A DNA stretch of 64,000 nucleotides, from positions 82,383-146,382 of the forward strand of contig CANIII010000007.1 of assembly GCA_947467605.1 (NCBI GenBank), given 5' to 3'. The position numbers were made by a program, and so were the translations under genes. This DNA is from Acidobacteriota bacterium (GTDB taxonomy: Bacteria; Acidobacteriota; Vicinamibacteria; Vicinamibacterales; SCN-69-37). Shown here piece after piece: positions 27,315 to 37,400 of this stretch. How positions within the stretch are numbered: position 1 is the first letter of the stretch; each line of letters begins with the position of its first letter. Under the pieces are notes generated by a model that did no database searches, was not told the origin of the DNA, and worked only from the letters and a program-made list of their open reading frames with translations.

Positions 27315-30304
27315 AGCACTACCCGGAAGCGCTGCTCGATGTTCCGGACGCGGCCACAGGGCCAGCGCCACTGCCGACCACCGGCGCGGTCGCGGCGTGC
27401 TTCGCAGACTTTCGCGAAACGGCGCTCATCGAACTCGCCTGGATCAGCCGCACGGTCAAACAGATCAAGCAGAGTGACGACGAAGACGTGCTCGATCATC
27501 TGTACCGTCGCGGCCACGTCGTGGCCCGCCTGGCGGAAGTGCTCGAGATCCCGCGCGTGTCGCAGGTGCTCGCGCTGCTCGATCTGGTGCTCGACCTCGG
27601 CCGCAATGCCGGAGGGTTCGGCTCCCACTCCATGGGCTATCTCGTGGCGTTGCTGGTCGACACCGCCACGAAGGTACTCGACGAGTTGGCCACCACGGGG
27701 CACGCGTCGATGGACATTGATGATGTCGTCGGCGAGTGCCGCACCTATCTTGCTCGGCCGCTGGCCGAGAGCAATGCCCCTCCCGTCGTTGCGGTCGTTG
27801 AAGAAGCGCCCCCGCCCGCCATCGCCGAGCCTGACGTCGTCGAGGCCGCGCCGCCCGTGCGCCTGCCACCGACGGTGGTCGACGATGGACCCGAGGCGCT
27901 GGACGTGCCGGTGGACAAAGTCACCTTCATTGCTGATTTCTGCGACGAGGCACGTGAAAGTCTGGGCAACGTCGGACGGAAGTTGATCGAGCTTGAGACG
28001 TCTGCGTCAGGCGGAGACGTGGTCAACGACCTGTTTCGCAGCGTGCACACGGTGAAGGGGGGCGCCCGTCTGCTGAAGATCAGCAAGATCGAAGCCGTCA
28101 GTCACGCGATGGAGAGCATTCTCGATCAGGTGCGCAAGGGCACGCGCCAGGCCACACCCGCGACCGTCGATGTGCTGATGGATTGCACACGCGGTCTCGA
28201 GTCGCTCGTTGAGGAAGTCGGCACGGGCGGGCCGTTGCTGACCCGGATTCAGCCGCTGCTCACGGCGCTCGATGCGGTGACGAGCGGGGCGCCAGTGCCA
28301 GTCGCACCAGCCGCCGCGGAGGCCGCGACCACTCCGCCAGCGCCCGCGAGCGATGCCGCGCTGATGAAAGACGCCGCGCCCTCAAAAGACGCCGCGAAGG
28401 CGCGCGCCGTGTCGGGCGGTGAAAGCATTCGCGTGCCCACCGAGAAGCTCGACGAAGTGCTCAACACCGCATCCGAGATCTTCATCGGTCGCATTCGACT
28501 GCAGAGCGAGCTGGCGGCGCTCGACGCGGCACTCCATCAGTTCAAGAAGGCCCTGCACCAGATGGAGGGCCTCGACGCCAACACGATTCTCGCGCGACTC
28601 GCGGTGGCCAACAGCCGCGTGTGTCAGGAACTGCAACACCTGCTGAGCCGCGGCACCGTCCATGTGCCGCAGGATCGGCTCGAGGCGATGGTCGGCCGAT
28701 TCCATGATGAGCTGCAGCTCGAGCTTGAAGCGCAGCACGTGTCGAACGCCGAGGAGATCACGCTCAACGTGCTCTCGATCGAGGAAATCCGCAAGCGGTT
28801 CCAGAAGAACATCGAGCGGCTCGAGCAGTTGAGTTCGCGACTGCAGTCTGGCGCCATGAGTTTCCGCATGGTGCCGATCTCGCAGCTCTTCGACCGGTTC
28901 CCCGCGCAGGTGCGTGAGGTCGCGCGGCAGGTCGGCAAGAAGGTGCGCCTCGATGTCAGCGGCGGCGACACCGAACTCGACAAGGTGTTGATCAACAAGC
29001 TCGGCGATCCGTTGATCCACATCATGCGCAACGCGATCGATCACGGCATCGAAGACGCCGAGGGGCGCCTCGCTGCCGGCAAGCCCGACGTCGGCCGCAT
29101 CACCCTGCGCGCGTATTACCACGGCTCGCACGCCGTGATCGAAGTGTCTGACGACGGCCGCGGCATCGACCAGCAGCGCGTGCTCGACAAAGCGGTCAGC
29201 GTGCAGCTGGTGACGCCGGAGCGCGCGGCAACGATCACGCCTGCCGAGATCCTTGAACTGATCTTCGAACCAGGCTTCTCGACGGCCGGCAAGGTCTCTG
29301 CGCTGTCGGGCCGCGGCGTCGGCATGGACGTCGTGAAGACGGCCGTCAATCAGGTGCAGGGCTCGGTGGCCATCGAGAGCACGCTCGGCACCGGGACCAC
29401 GATTCGCATCAAGCTGCCGCTCACGCTCGCCGTCGTCGGCATTCTGCTGGTCGAAGAGCGGTCGAACCAGTTTGCGTTCCCGATTCTGAATGTCGAGGAA
29501 GTGCTGTCGGTCGATCGCACGCAGATTCGTCAGGTCAGCGGCGCGACGGTGTATAACCACCGCGGGCGCACGATGCCGGTGATGTCGCTGTCGAAGCTGC
29601 TCGACTTCCCGAGCGGCTCGTTCTCCGAACCGTTCCTGTCGCTGGTCGTGCTGACCGACGGCGACAAGCGGATCGGCATCATTGTGGATGCCGTGCTCGG
29701 CAAGCAGGACGTGCTGATCAAGAACCTCGGCAGCCTTGTGCGGCACGTGCCGTTTGTGATGGGTTGCACCATCTTGAGCGACAGCCGATTGGTGCTGATC
29801 CTGAATGCGTGGGAGGTGGTCAACAAGGCCCGCGCGAAAACCGGCGCGACCGATCTGGCCGTACGCCCCACGGGCCACTCGAAGCGCAAGGAACACGTCG
29901 TGCTCGTCGTGGACGACTCGCCAATCCAGCGCAAGAACCTCTGTTCGATCATCAGCCAGGCGGGCTACCGCGTCGATGCGGCCGAGAACGGGTTCGAGGG
30001 ACTGAAGTTCATTCGCCGCCGCCGGTACTCGGTCTACTGTGTTGACGTGATCATGCCGCTCATGGACGGATTCGAGTTCGTCGAGCGTCTCCGGCGCACC
30101 ACCGGCCAGACCGACGCGCCGATCTTCTTCATCACCGCCCGCACCACGCGCACCGATCGCGAGCGTGCGGCGGGCCTCGGCGTGGTCGAGTACTTCAACA
30201 AGCCTGTCGATGCGGAACGACTGATCGCATCGATCGACGAGCATTGCCTCGGTGCGGCGCATCGTGAGGCTGCCGAGTCCGGGGCGGAAGGCGGCCACAC
30301 GTGA
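27311..30304 (+). CDS. cheA: Hybrid chemotaxis histidine kinase CheA with C-terminal receiver
   Basis: 997 residues. Order: a degenerate Hpt-like helical domain (about 25-145) without a phospho-histidine motif; an Ala/Pro-rich linker; an active Hpt domain with H246 in VHTVKGGARLL; a second linker; dimerisation and ATPase domains (MRNAIDHGIED, VSDDGRGID, GRGVGMDVVKT); a CheW-like domain; and a receiver with D912 in YCVDVIMPLMDG. The receiver may act as a phosphate sink or internal output, since no separate CheY is in the operon. Its stop overlaps the start of the cyclase gene. Confidence 0.94.
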   Translation: MKHYPEALLDVPDAATGPAPLPTTGAVAACFADFRETALIELAWISRTVKQIKQSDDEDVLDHLYRRGHVVARLAEVLEIPRVSQVLALLDLVLDLGRNAGGFGSHSMGYLVALLVDTATKVLDELATTGHASMDIDDVVGECRTYLARPLAESNAPPVVAVVEEAPPPAIAEPDVVEAAPPVRLPPTVVDDGPEALDVPVDKVTFIADFCDEARESLGNVGRKLIELETSASGGDVVNDLFRSVHTVKGGARLLKISKIEAVSHAMESILDQVRKGTRQATPATVDVLMDCTRGLESLVEEVGTGGPLLTRIQPLLTALDAVTSGAPVPVAPAAAEAATTPPAPASDAALMKDAAPSKDAAKARAVSGGESIRVPTEKLDEVLNTASEIFIGRIRLQSELAALDAALHQFKKALHQMEGLDANTILARLAVANSRVCQELQHLLSRGTVHVPQDRLEAMVGRFHDELQLELEAQHVSNAEEITLNVLSIEEIRKRFQKNIERLEQLSSRLQSGAMSFRMVPISQLFDRFPAQVREVARQVGKKVRLDVSGGDTELDKVLINKLGDPLIHIMRNAIDHGIEDAEGRLAAGKPDVGRITLRAYYHGSHAVIEVSDDGRGIDQQRVLDKAVSVQLVTPERAATITPAEILELIFEPGFSTAGKVSALSGRGVGMDVVKTAVNQVQGSVAIESTLGTGTTIRIKLPLTLAVVGILLVEERSNQFAFPILNVEEVLSVDRTQIRQVSGATVYNHRGRTMPVMSLSKLLDFPSGSFSEPFLSLVVLTDGDKRIGIIVDAVLGKQDVLIKNLGSLVRHVPFVMGCTILSDSRLVLILNAWEVVNKARAKTGATDLAVRPTGHSKRKEHVVLVVDDSPIQRKNLCSIISQAGYRVDAAENGFEGLKFIRRRRYSVYCVDVIMPLMDGFEFVERLRRTTGQTDAPIFFITARTTRTDRERAAGLGVVEYFNKPVDAERLIASIDEHCLGAAHREAAESGAEGGHT

Positions 30305-32307
30305 TGGAGTCCGCCGGCATGTTGTTGTGCATCGAGAATCCTATCTACCGCCGCTATCTCGAGCATGAGTTCACGGCCCGTGGCACGGCGTTCAGCTCGG
30401 TCGACACCGAATCGCTCGCGACGGTCATCGCCGAGAACCCGAACGGATTACTGCTGCTGCAGTCGGAGTCGTTCGAGTACGGCCTGATCGATCTCTCCGC
30501 ACGGCTGAAGCGCATCTTCGGTGACGAGATCAAGGTGTTGCTCCTGTCGTCCGACTATCGGACGGGCGACGACGCCGGACACTCGGTGGATGCGTTCTTG
30601 CAGTTTCCCGCCACGGTCGATGAGGTGCTGGGTGCCGTCGGCACGCTGTCGGATCGCGGACGGAAGATTCTGCTGATCGACGACTCGAAGCTCGTGCACA
30701 ACCACCTCGGTCCGCCACTGCGTGGCGAGGGGTATCAGGTCTTCAACGCGTTCGACGGCGCGGAAGGTCTGGAGCAGGCCAAGATCATCGCGCCCGATCT
30801 GATCATCTGCGACATCGAAATGCCGAAGATGAACGGGTACGAGGCGTGCTCCGCCATTCGCAAGACCGAGGGCATTGCCGACACCTACATCATCATGTCG
30901 AGCACACTCGGCTCGGCGACCGATCAGCAGCAAGGTTTCAAAGTCGGCGTCGACGAGTACCTCACCAAGCCGGTCGTCATTCCAGAGCTGCTGGACCGCA
31001 TTCGCAAGGTCTTCAAGTCGTCGCGTGGTGGACGCGAAAACATTCTCGTGCTCGAGAGCGACGACGTCGTGTCGCGCAGCGTGTACAAGTCTCTGCACAA
31101 GCAGGGGTTTTCGGTGCGCGAGACCACCACGATCAAGGCGACGGTGCGGCAGCTCGAGAAATTGAGCTATGACCTGGTGATCTCGACCATGTCACCGCGC
31201 GACGGATCGGTGATTGAGCTGATGACGGCGCTGCGTGGCTTGCCGGTCGAGCGTCGGCCCGACGTCGTCATCATGACGTCGCGCGGGAGTTACGCCGACG
31301 AGAAGATGGTTGTGAACGCCGGTGCGGCCGGCATCATCACGAAGCCGTTCACGATGGACAGCCTGCTGGCAACCGTCGAGCGCACACTTGCCGACCGGCG
31401 TGCCGGCCAGGAGCGCGCGCATCTGGACAAATACGTCTCGAAGGCGTCGCGGAAGATGGCGATCGAAAAATCGATCCTGTCGGGCAAGACGGCCGGGGCC
31501 CGGGCCTACAAGAAGGCCGTGACGGTCTTCTTCAGCGACATCAAGTCGTTTACGTCGCGCTGCGAGAAATACACGCCGCGGGAAGTCGTGACCCAGGTCA
31601 ACACGCTGTTCGAGGTGCTCACGCGCGTCATCATGGCGCACGAGGGCGACGTCGACAAATTCATCGGCGATGCATGCATGGCGTTCTGGACGGATCGCGA
31701 TCTGACCGTCACGGCCCGCCGAGCGCTCAAGGCCGTGGTCGAGATGCGTCGCGCGTTGGCGGTGATGAACGAGCAGCACCCGAACCTGAAAGAGGATCCG
31801 ATACACATTCGGATCGGTCTCAACACCGGCGAGGTCATCCTGTGCGACCTCGGCTCAGCCGACGCGCGCATGGATCTGAGCATTATCGGCGACCCGGTGA
31901 ATGTGGCGGCGCGGTTCGAATCGGCGGCCAAACAATACGGCGTCGACAACCTCATCGGCGAGAGCACGATCGCCGGCCTGCTGGATGAATTCGCCGCACG
32001 GCCGATCGACTGGGTGCGCGTCAAAGGCAAGAACGAACCGGTCGCCTGCTACGAACTGATCGGCGAGCAGGGGCAGATCTCCCCACGCGAGACGACGTTG
32101 ATTCAGGAGTACTCCCGCGGGATGGCGCTCTACCGCGCCGGCAGTTTTGCGGAGGCGCTCGCCGCATTTGAAACGTCGGATCCGTACGAGTGGCACACGG
32201 CCGAAGGCGACCTGAATCCGTCGCGGCTGTTCATGGAACGCTGCCGCACCCTGATCGCACACCCGCCCGAGCACTGGGACGGCGTGTGGACGCTGACGTC
32301 CAAGTAG
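30301..32307 (+). CDS. Receiver-receiver-class III adenylate cyclase response regulator
   Basis: 668 residues from GTG 30301 (GTGA overlap with cheA; ATG 30304 also possible). A receiver-like N-terminal domain without a clear Asp pocket (1-115), a canonical receiver (LLIDDSKLV, CDIEMPKMNGYE), a degenerate receiver with the phospho-Asp replaced (VISTMSPRDG, about 240-360), then a class III cyclase. Metal ligands D413 (FFSDIKSF) and D457, and the ATP-selecting pair K453 (VDKFIGD) and D531 (IIGDPVNVAAR), are all present, so cAMP is the predicted product. It is probably switched by CheA phosphotransfer. Confidence 0.92.
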   Translation: MMESAGMLLCIENPIYRRYLEHEFTARGTAFSSVDTESLATVIAENPNGLLLLQSESFEYGLIDLSARLKRIFGDEIKVLLLSSDYRTGDDAGHSVDAFLQFPATVDEVLGAVGTLSDRGRKILLIDDSKLVHNHLGPPLRGEGYQVFNAFDGAEGLEQAKIIAPDLIICDIEMPKMNGYEACSAIRKTEGIADTYIIMSSTLGSATDQQQGFKVGVDEYLTKPVVIPELLDRIRKVFKSSRGGRENILVLESDDVVSRSVYKSLHKQGFSVRETTTIKATVRQLEKLSYDLVISTMSPRDGSVIELMTALRGLPVERRPDVVIMTSRGSYADEKMVVNAGAAGIITKPFTMDSLLATVERTLADRRAGQERAHLDKYVSKASRKMAIEKSILSGKTAGARAYKKAVTVFFSDIKSFTSRCEKYTPREVVTQVNTLFEVLTRVIMAHEGDVDKFIGDACMAFWTDRDLTVTARRALKAVVEMRRALAVMNEQHPNLKEDPIHIRIGLNTGEVILCDLGSADARMDLSIIGDPVNVAARFESAAKQYGVDNLIGESTIAGLLDEFAARPIDWVRVKGKNEPVACYELIGEQGQISPRETTLIQEYSRGMALYRAGSFAEALAAFETSDPYEWHTAEGDLNPSRLFMERCRTLIAHPPEHWDGVWTLTSK

Positions 32308-32314
32308 CGCTGTC

Positions 32315-33166
32315 GTGACCGACGCCCTCGCCTCGCGGTTGCCGCTGCACGTCCATGAATACCGGCGCCTGAGAGACCTCGTCGGCCAGCAGTTCGGCAT
32401 TCAGCTCACCGATGACAAGCAGGTGCTCGTCACCAACCGCATGGGCAACTACCTGGTGAGCCGTGGCTTTCAAAGCTACACGCAGTTTCTCGACCAGCTC
32501 GAGACCGAACGTGGCGGGCCGTTGCTCGACGACCTCGCGTCGCTCATCAGCACGAACCACACGTATTTCTTCAGAGACGACGTGCATTTCACGATGCTGA
32601 GCACGACGGTCTGGCCGGAGCTCGAACACGAGGCGCGGCGCACGCGCGCGCGTGACCTGCGCGTGTGGTGCGCGGCATCATCGACCGGCGAAGAGGCGTA
32701 CTCGATCCTGTTCACCATGCTCGACTACTTCGGGCCGCGCTACTCCACGTTCGAGGCGGGCCTGCTCGCGACAGATATCTCGACGGCAGCGCTCGACCAG
32801 GCCACACGCGGCGTCTACGAGGCGTCCCGCGCCGCGGCGGTGCCGGCGCACCTGCGCGACAAGTACATGAGCCGACGCCCCGACGGCAAGATGGAAGTGC
32901 TGCCCGAAGTGCGGCGTGAAGCGCACTTCCGTAAATTCAATCTCATGACGACGGTGTTTCCGTTCAAGAAGCCGTTTCACGTGATCTTCTGTCGCAACGT
33001 GATGATCTATTTTGACGTCGCGGCGCGCGCGGCGCTCGTCGAGCGTTTGAAAGATTGTCTCGTCCCCGGTGGTCTGCTCTTTGTGGGACCGTCCGAGGCG
33101 ATTCACGGCGAAGTGGGTCTCGAATACGTCGCGCCGGCTGTGTATCGGCGTAAGGGCCGACGCTGA
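32315..33166 (+). CDS. cheR: Chemotaxis protein methyltransferase CheR
   Basis: 283 residues from GTG 32315. The N-terminal helical domain (YRRLRDLVGQQFGIQLTDDK) and the SAM-binding domain (VWCAASSTGEEAYSILFTML, then FHVIFCRNVMIYFD) are complete. It methylates glutamates of chemoreceptors using SAM. Neither receptor has the usual C-terminal NWETF-type tether, so recruitment must use another contact. The start of cheB overlaps its stop (TGATG). Confidence 0.94.
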   Translation: MTDALASRLPLHVHEYRRLRDLVGQQFGIQLTDDKQVLVTNRMGNYLVSRGFQSYTQFLDQLETERGGPLLDDLASLISTNHTYFFRDDVHFTMLSTTVWPELEHEARRTRARDLRVWCAASSTGEEAYSILFTMLDYFGPRYSTFEAGLLATDISTAALDQATRGVYEASRAAAVPAHLRDKYMSRRPDGKMEVLPEVRREAHFRKFNLMTTVFPFKKPFHVIFCRNVMIYFDVAARAALVERLKDCLVPGGLLFVGPSEAIHGEVGLEYVAPAVYRRKGRR

Positions 33167-34290
33167 TGACACCGGTACGCAAAGTGCGCGTCGTCGTCAT
33201 CGATCACATGCCCCTGTCGCGCAAGGCGGTGGCCGAGAGCGTCGGCGGGTCGGCCATCGTGGAAATTGTCGGCGTCGCCTCCTCGCCGCGACCGGCGATT
33301 CGCAAGCTGGATGCGCTCAAGCCCGATGTGATCCTCCTTGATCTCGAAGATGCGTCGGCCGAGGAGCTGTCGTTGCTCGTGCCGCTGGCCCGCGAGGTGC
33401 AGGTGCCGATCGTCCTCTTCACCGCGCTCGACGCCGCCGCGCGGCGCATGGTGATGACCACACTCGGCATCGATGCGGATCGCGTCATTGAGAAGCCACT
33501 CAGCAACCTGATCGCCGGGATCTTCGAAATCGCCCCCGTGCTTGAAGCGACGCTGAAACGAGTGCACACCGGCGAGCGGCTGCGATGGCCAGGCCCGGTG
33601 ACCGCAGAACCGGCGCGCATCGTTGCGCGTCCTGCCGCACGTCCTGCGCCGCCGTCACCACCACCACCACCACCACCACCGCAGCGGAACCTGCTGCCGT
33701 CCGCCACGCCCGCGCGGTCATCGCAGCGCATCATCGCCATCGGCGCATCCACCGGCGGCACCGAAGTGATCGCTGATCTGCTGACGCGCTTGCCCACCGA
33801 CATGCCGGGGATCGTGATCGTGCAGCACATGCCGCAGGAGTTCACGGGCAAGTTCGCTGAGCGGCTCGATCAACTGTCTCCACTTTCCATCAAGGAAGCC
33901 GAAGACGGCGATCGGATCTTGCAGGGCGCGGTGCTGATTGCGCCCGGTGGCCACCAGTTGCGCGTGACCCGTCAAGGTGACGGCTTCGTCGTGCGCGTGC
34001 AGGAGACCACCCGTGTCAGCGGGCATTGCCCGTCAGTGGACGTGCTGTTGTCGTCGGTCGCCAAGGCGGCCGGCGCGCGTGGCATCGGCGTCGTGCTCAC
34101 GGGGATGGGAAAGGATGGCGCGCAAGGCCTGCTCGAGATGCGGCAGGCGGGCGGGCGGACGTTTGCTCAAGACAAAGCCAGCAGCACCGTGTTCGGCATG
34201 CCGGCCGAGGCGGAGCGCATGGGCGGCGCCGAGAAGGTCGTGTCTGCGGCCGATCTGCCGCGGCAACTGTCGCTCGTCGCCTACAGCTGA
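33166..34290 (+). CDS. cheB: Chemotaxis protein-glutamate methylesterase CheB
   Basis: 374 residues. The receiver domain (1-125) has the phospho-Asp (VILLDLED) and Lys (IEKPL), but the acidic pair is reduced to D-H (VVVIDHMPLSR), so phosphorylation may be altered. A proline-rich linker (about 160-172, encoded by a run of CCA/CAC triplets) leads to the catalytic domain with Ser in GASTGG, His in VQHMPQEF and Asp in GMGKDGA. It removes methyl groups from receptor glutamates. It is the last gene of the chemosensory operon; a 77-bp palindrome follows. Confidence 0.94.
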   Translation: MTPVRKVRVVVIDHMPLSRKAVAESVGGSAIVEIVGVASSPRPAIRKLDALKPDVILLDLEDASAEELSLLVPLAREVQVPIVLFTALDAAARRMVMTTLGIDADRVIEKPLSNLIAGIFEIAPVLEATLKRVHTGERLRWPGPVTAEPARIVARPAARPAPPSPPPPPPPPQRNLLPSATPARSSQRIIAIGASTGGTEVIADLLTRLPTDMPGIVIVQHMPQEFTGKFAERLDQLSPLSIKEAEDGDRILQGAVLIAPGGHQLRVTRQGDGFVVRVQETTRVSGHCPSVDVLLSSVAKAAGARGIGVVLTGMGKDGAQGLLEMRQAGGRTFAQDKASSTVFGMPAEAERMGGAEKVVSAADLPRQLSLVAYS

Positions 34291-34315
34291 AAACCGACTC
34301 ACCCAGAACCAGTAA

Positions 34316-34392
34316 CCATAAAGGGCAATGAAGGGCCAAGAAGAAGTGGTTTTCAAAAACCTAACTTCGTGGCCCTTCAATGCCCTTCATGG
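34316..34392. repeat. 77-bp near-perfect palindrome between convergent genes
   Basis: Arms 34316-34343 and 34365-34392 match in 25 of 28 positions as an inverted repeat. The 21-bp centre holds its own stem, GGTTTT (34348-34353) and AAAACC (34356-34361). The whole element could fold as one long hairpin on either strand. It lies between the stops of cheB (+) and the large minus-strand gene. It may be a bidirectional terminator or a copy of a dispersed palindromic repeat (REP/MITE-like). No flanking target duplication was recognised. Confidence 0.75.
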
Positions 34393-34408
34393 CTATTAAG
34401 CACAGCTC

Positions 34409-37400
34409 TTAAGGAACTGTCGCGTCCCGATTCGGCGGGCGCGTGTTCAGATTGCGCGTGGCACCACCATCGATCAGCACGCTGATGTACGGCTGCCCGG
34501 GGGTCTGCGACACATGCACGGTCGCGGTGTGCACGCCGTTCGTCTCGTCCTGGCTCCACGTGCCGAAACCCGTAAACGTCATCGTGTCGTAGTCGCCGGC
34601 CGCGGCGGTTGACTGACGCGAGTTCAGAAAATCCACCCAGATGAGACGCGTCATTGTGAAGGTACCGCCATCGGTCATGTCGGTAAATTCGAAAGATGAC
34701 GATGCACCGGGCTCTGGGGCGATGGCGTAGCGATACGTGAAGTCGGCGCGGTTCGATGCGGTCATGTGGAACGAGCTGGCGCGTTTGGCGACCATTGGCT
34801 GGTCGTGTGGCACGTGCACACCCTGAAACCGCAGGAACGGATCGAGCGCCGAGTCCGGTCCGATAGAGATCGGCGTCGTGAGGTCAGCGGACGGAAACGC
34901 GAAACCTTCCGGGAACGGGATGTGGAGGTCGCCGTGATAGCGGAACACGGTCTCGCCATTCACGCCCTTGACGAACGACGCGGGGCCGCGGAACGCGAAG
35001 GTGCTCTTGGGCGTGCGGGGTTCGAGCTGCAGCATCGCGAGAATCCAGCTCGTGGTGATCATGCCGCGGCGTAAGAAGTGCCCGAGCACTTTGCCGGTGG
35101 TCACGTCGACGCAGCCGGTCGCGATGTCGAGCGGATCGTCGAGCCACGTGATCCCGCTGTTGTTGTACATCTGGTGCTTGAAGCGCAGCCACTCGTCGTG
35201 GCCGATGAGGCTGTCGGGCACGCGCTTGCCAAACGCCTGCGCGATCGGCGACTGCGGCCGAGAGTTCAGCAAGCCACCCGGCATCAGGCTCGTGATCGCG
35301 AACGACACGGAGTTACCCGAGCGTTCGCCGAACTGAATCTGATAGCGACCGACCAGATGCGAGCGGCCCGTGCCTCGTCCGCCAATCTCTGGCGCGTTGA
35401 GCGAGAAGTCGTCGCCGAAGTAGTTGCCGAAGCTCGGCGCCGTGAAGACCTGGAGCGTGTTGGTCGGAAACTCCGGGACGGCCTGCGAATCTTCGACCGG
35501 CTCTGGCGCCATCGTGCTCAGGTGCAGGTGCGGATGGAGCGCCGTGCCATCACACGGGATGCTCGCGAAGCTCATCGACGGGCTCGCGAACGGCAACGGG
35601 AACCGCGCCGGCGCTCCGAGCACGCTCATCGGAATGAAGGTCGTGCAATAGCACTCGAAGTCGAGCAGGCCGTCCGCGCGTTGCACGAACCGCGCCCAGG
35701 TCGAACCGTACTGCCCGGGGAATTCGATCGGCGCTTTCGGCAGATTCGGGTTCACCTGCGCGAGTGCAAAGATCGCGCTGTTCTGGAAGAAGAGCCGATA
35801 CTTCAGGTTCGTGACCGCGCCTGTGGCGAGGTCGAGATCACCCGATGACAGCACATCGCTTGGGTCGAGCAGGGCATTCATCAGGCCCGGGAGCCTGAAG
35901 AACTGCGGTGCTGACAGCCGCGAATCAGTGCCGGCGAGTCCCTCGCCGTGGGTCACTTCGAAGTGGGTAATGTTGTTGACCGGCTTCGTGAACGCGATCT
36001 TGATGTGACCGCTGAGATGCGAATCAAGCAGGGCGAGGCCGCCGAAGAGCAGGTTGCCGGTAATGCCGTAGCCAATCTCTGCCGGATCGGTCGAGTGCAC
36101 CGCGCGCAGCGCGTCGCCGTAGTAGCTCGCGTCCTGATTGAGCGGGAGGATTTGTTCGAGACTCGCCGGTAATTGCAGTGGCAATGCGCCGGCAACCGCT
36201 GCCTGTGATTTTGCCTTTCCCGACTTCTTCGCTGCGGCAGCGGCTTTAACGGGTGCGGCCGCTGCGACGGGTGCCGGCGGCTGAAGATCCTGTGCGGTGA
36301 AGTCCGGACCGTCAGCCAGTCGGTAGTTGGCCACCGCGTCGCCTGGCATCAGGGCTTCGACGTTGATCGCGCCGAACGACGTGCCGTAGTTCGCATTGAG
36401 AAGATCGAGGACGCCGTTGGCGATCAGTGCCTGACCAGTGGCGCCCGGGTAGTAGCCATTGAGGGAGTAGAACCCGCCGAGGAAATCGGCGGTCAGCGTC
36501 TTGCCGGCGACCACGACGCCCGAGGTCCTGACGGTTCGATACAGCGCGTGTAGGTGGTACACCGTGGCGCCGCACTTGGCGGCCACCGCCGCGATCTCTT
36601 CGTTGAGCCCGCTGACGCGCGCGCTGATTTCAGCACCGACCGACGCGCGCAGTACGGCCGCTTCGGATGGTGGCTGCGGCTTCTTGCAGATGAGCTGGTA
36701 GCCCATCTCCATCAATCCATCGACCGACAGGCGGTCGTTCGCAGCCAGACCCGACACCATGGCCACCATCGGTGCCGGCACCTTCAGCACGCGCGCCACG
36801 GCATCCACCGGCGAGAAGTGTGCGGTATCTGACGGGTCGGGGATGGTGGCGACAATGACTTCGCAACCGGCCGCCCGCAGGGCGCTCACAAGCTTTTCGT
36901 ATTGCGCGCGGAAGGTCTGTTGGTCGGGCATCGCCGCGACGTTGCGCGTGATGGCGGCGTGGAGCACCTCGGCGAATCCCACCTCGATCACCGCGAGCGT
37001 TGGTTTTTGCGCCAGCGCGTATTCCAATGGTGTGGGCGTGGCCATCTCGGCGGACGTCAGCGCGCCGTCCATGCCGATGACGAGATTCACCGCGGTCTGC
37101 AGGGCGTCGTCACCGCGCACCAGCGGTTGGGCGGCGCGTCGGGTCAATGCATCGGCGAGCGTCAGTCCCGGCATCGAGACGTTGGCGTGCGACTCGGTGA
37201 CGGGGAACTGTGACAGCACGGTGGTCTGCAGATCGAGCGGTAGCCGAACCGGCAGGCGCGCGAAGCCCGGCGCATCGCCGAGGCCCGGTGCCTGAAGCAG
37301 TGGCTGCACAAACCGCACGTTCATCGCGCGCGCGATCTGCGCCGGGAAACTGTGCACCTGATCCGATTCGATCAGGCTGAAGTTCGTCATGCCGGCCGCA

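Noticed and set aside
33655..33682. Short triplet repeat that could be mistaken for a repeat array
   Set aside because: It encodes the Pro-rich CheB linker in frame and has no spacers, so it is not a CRISPR array.
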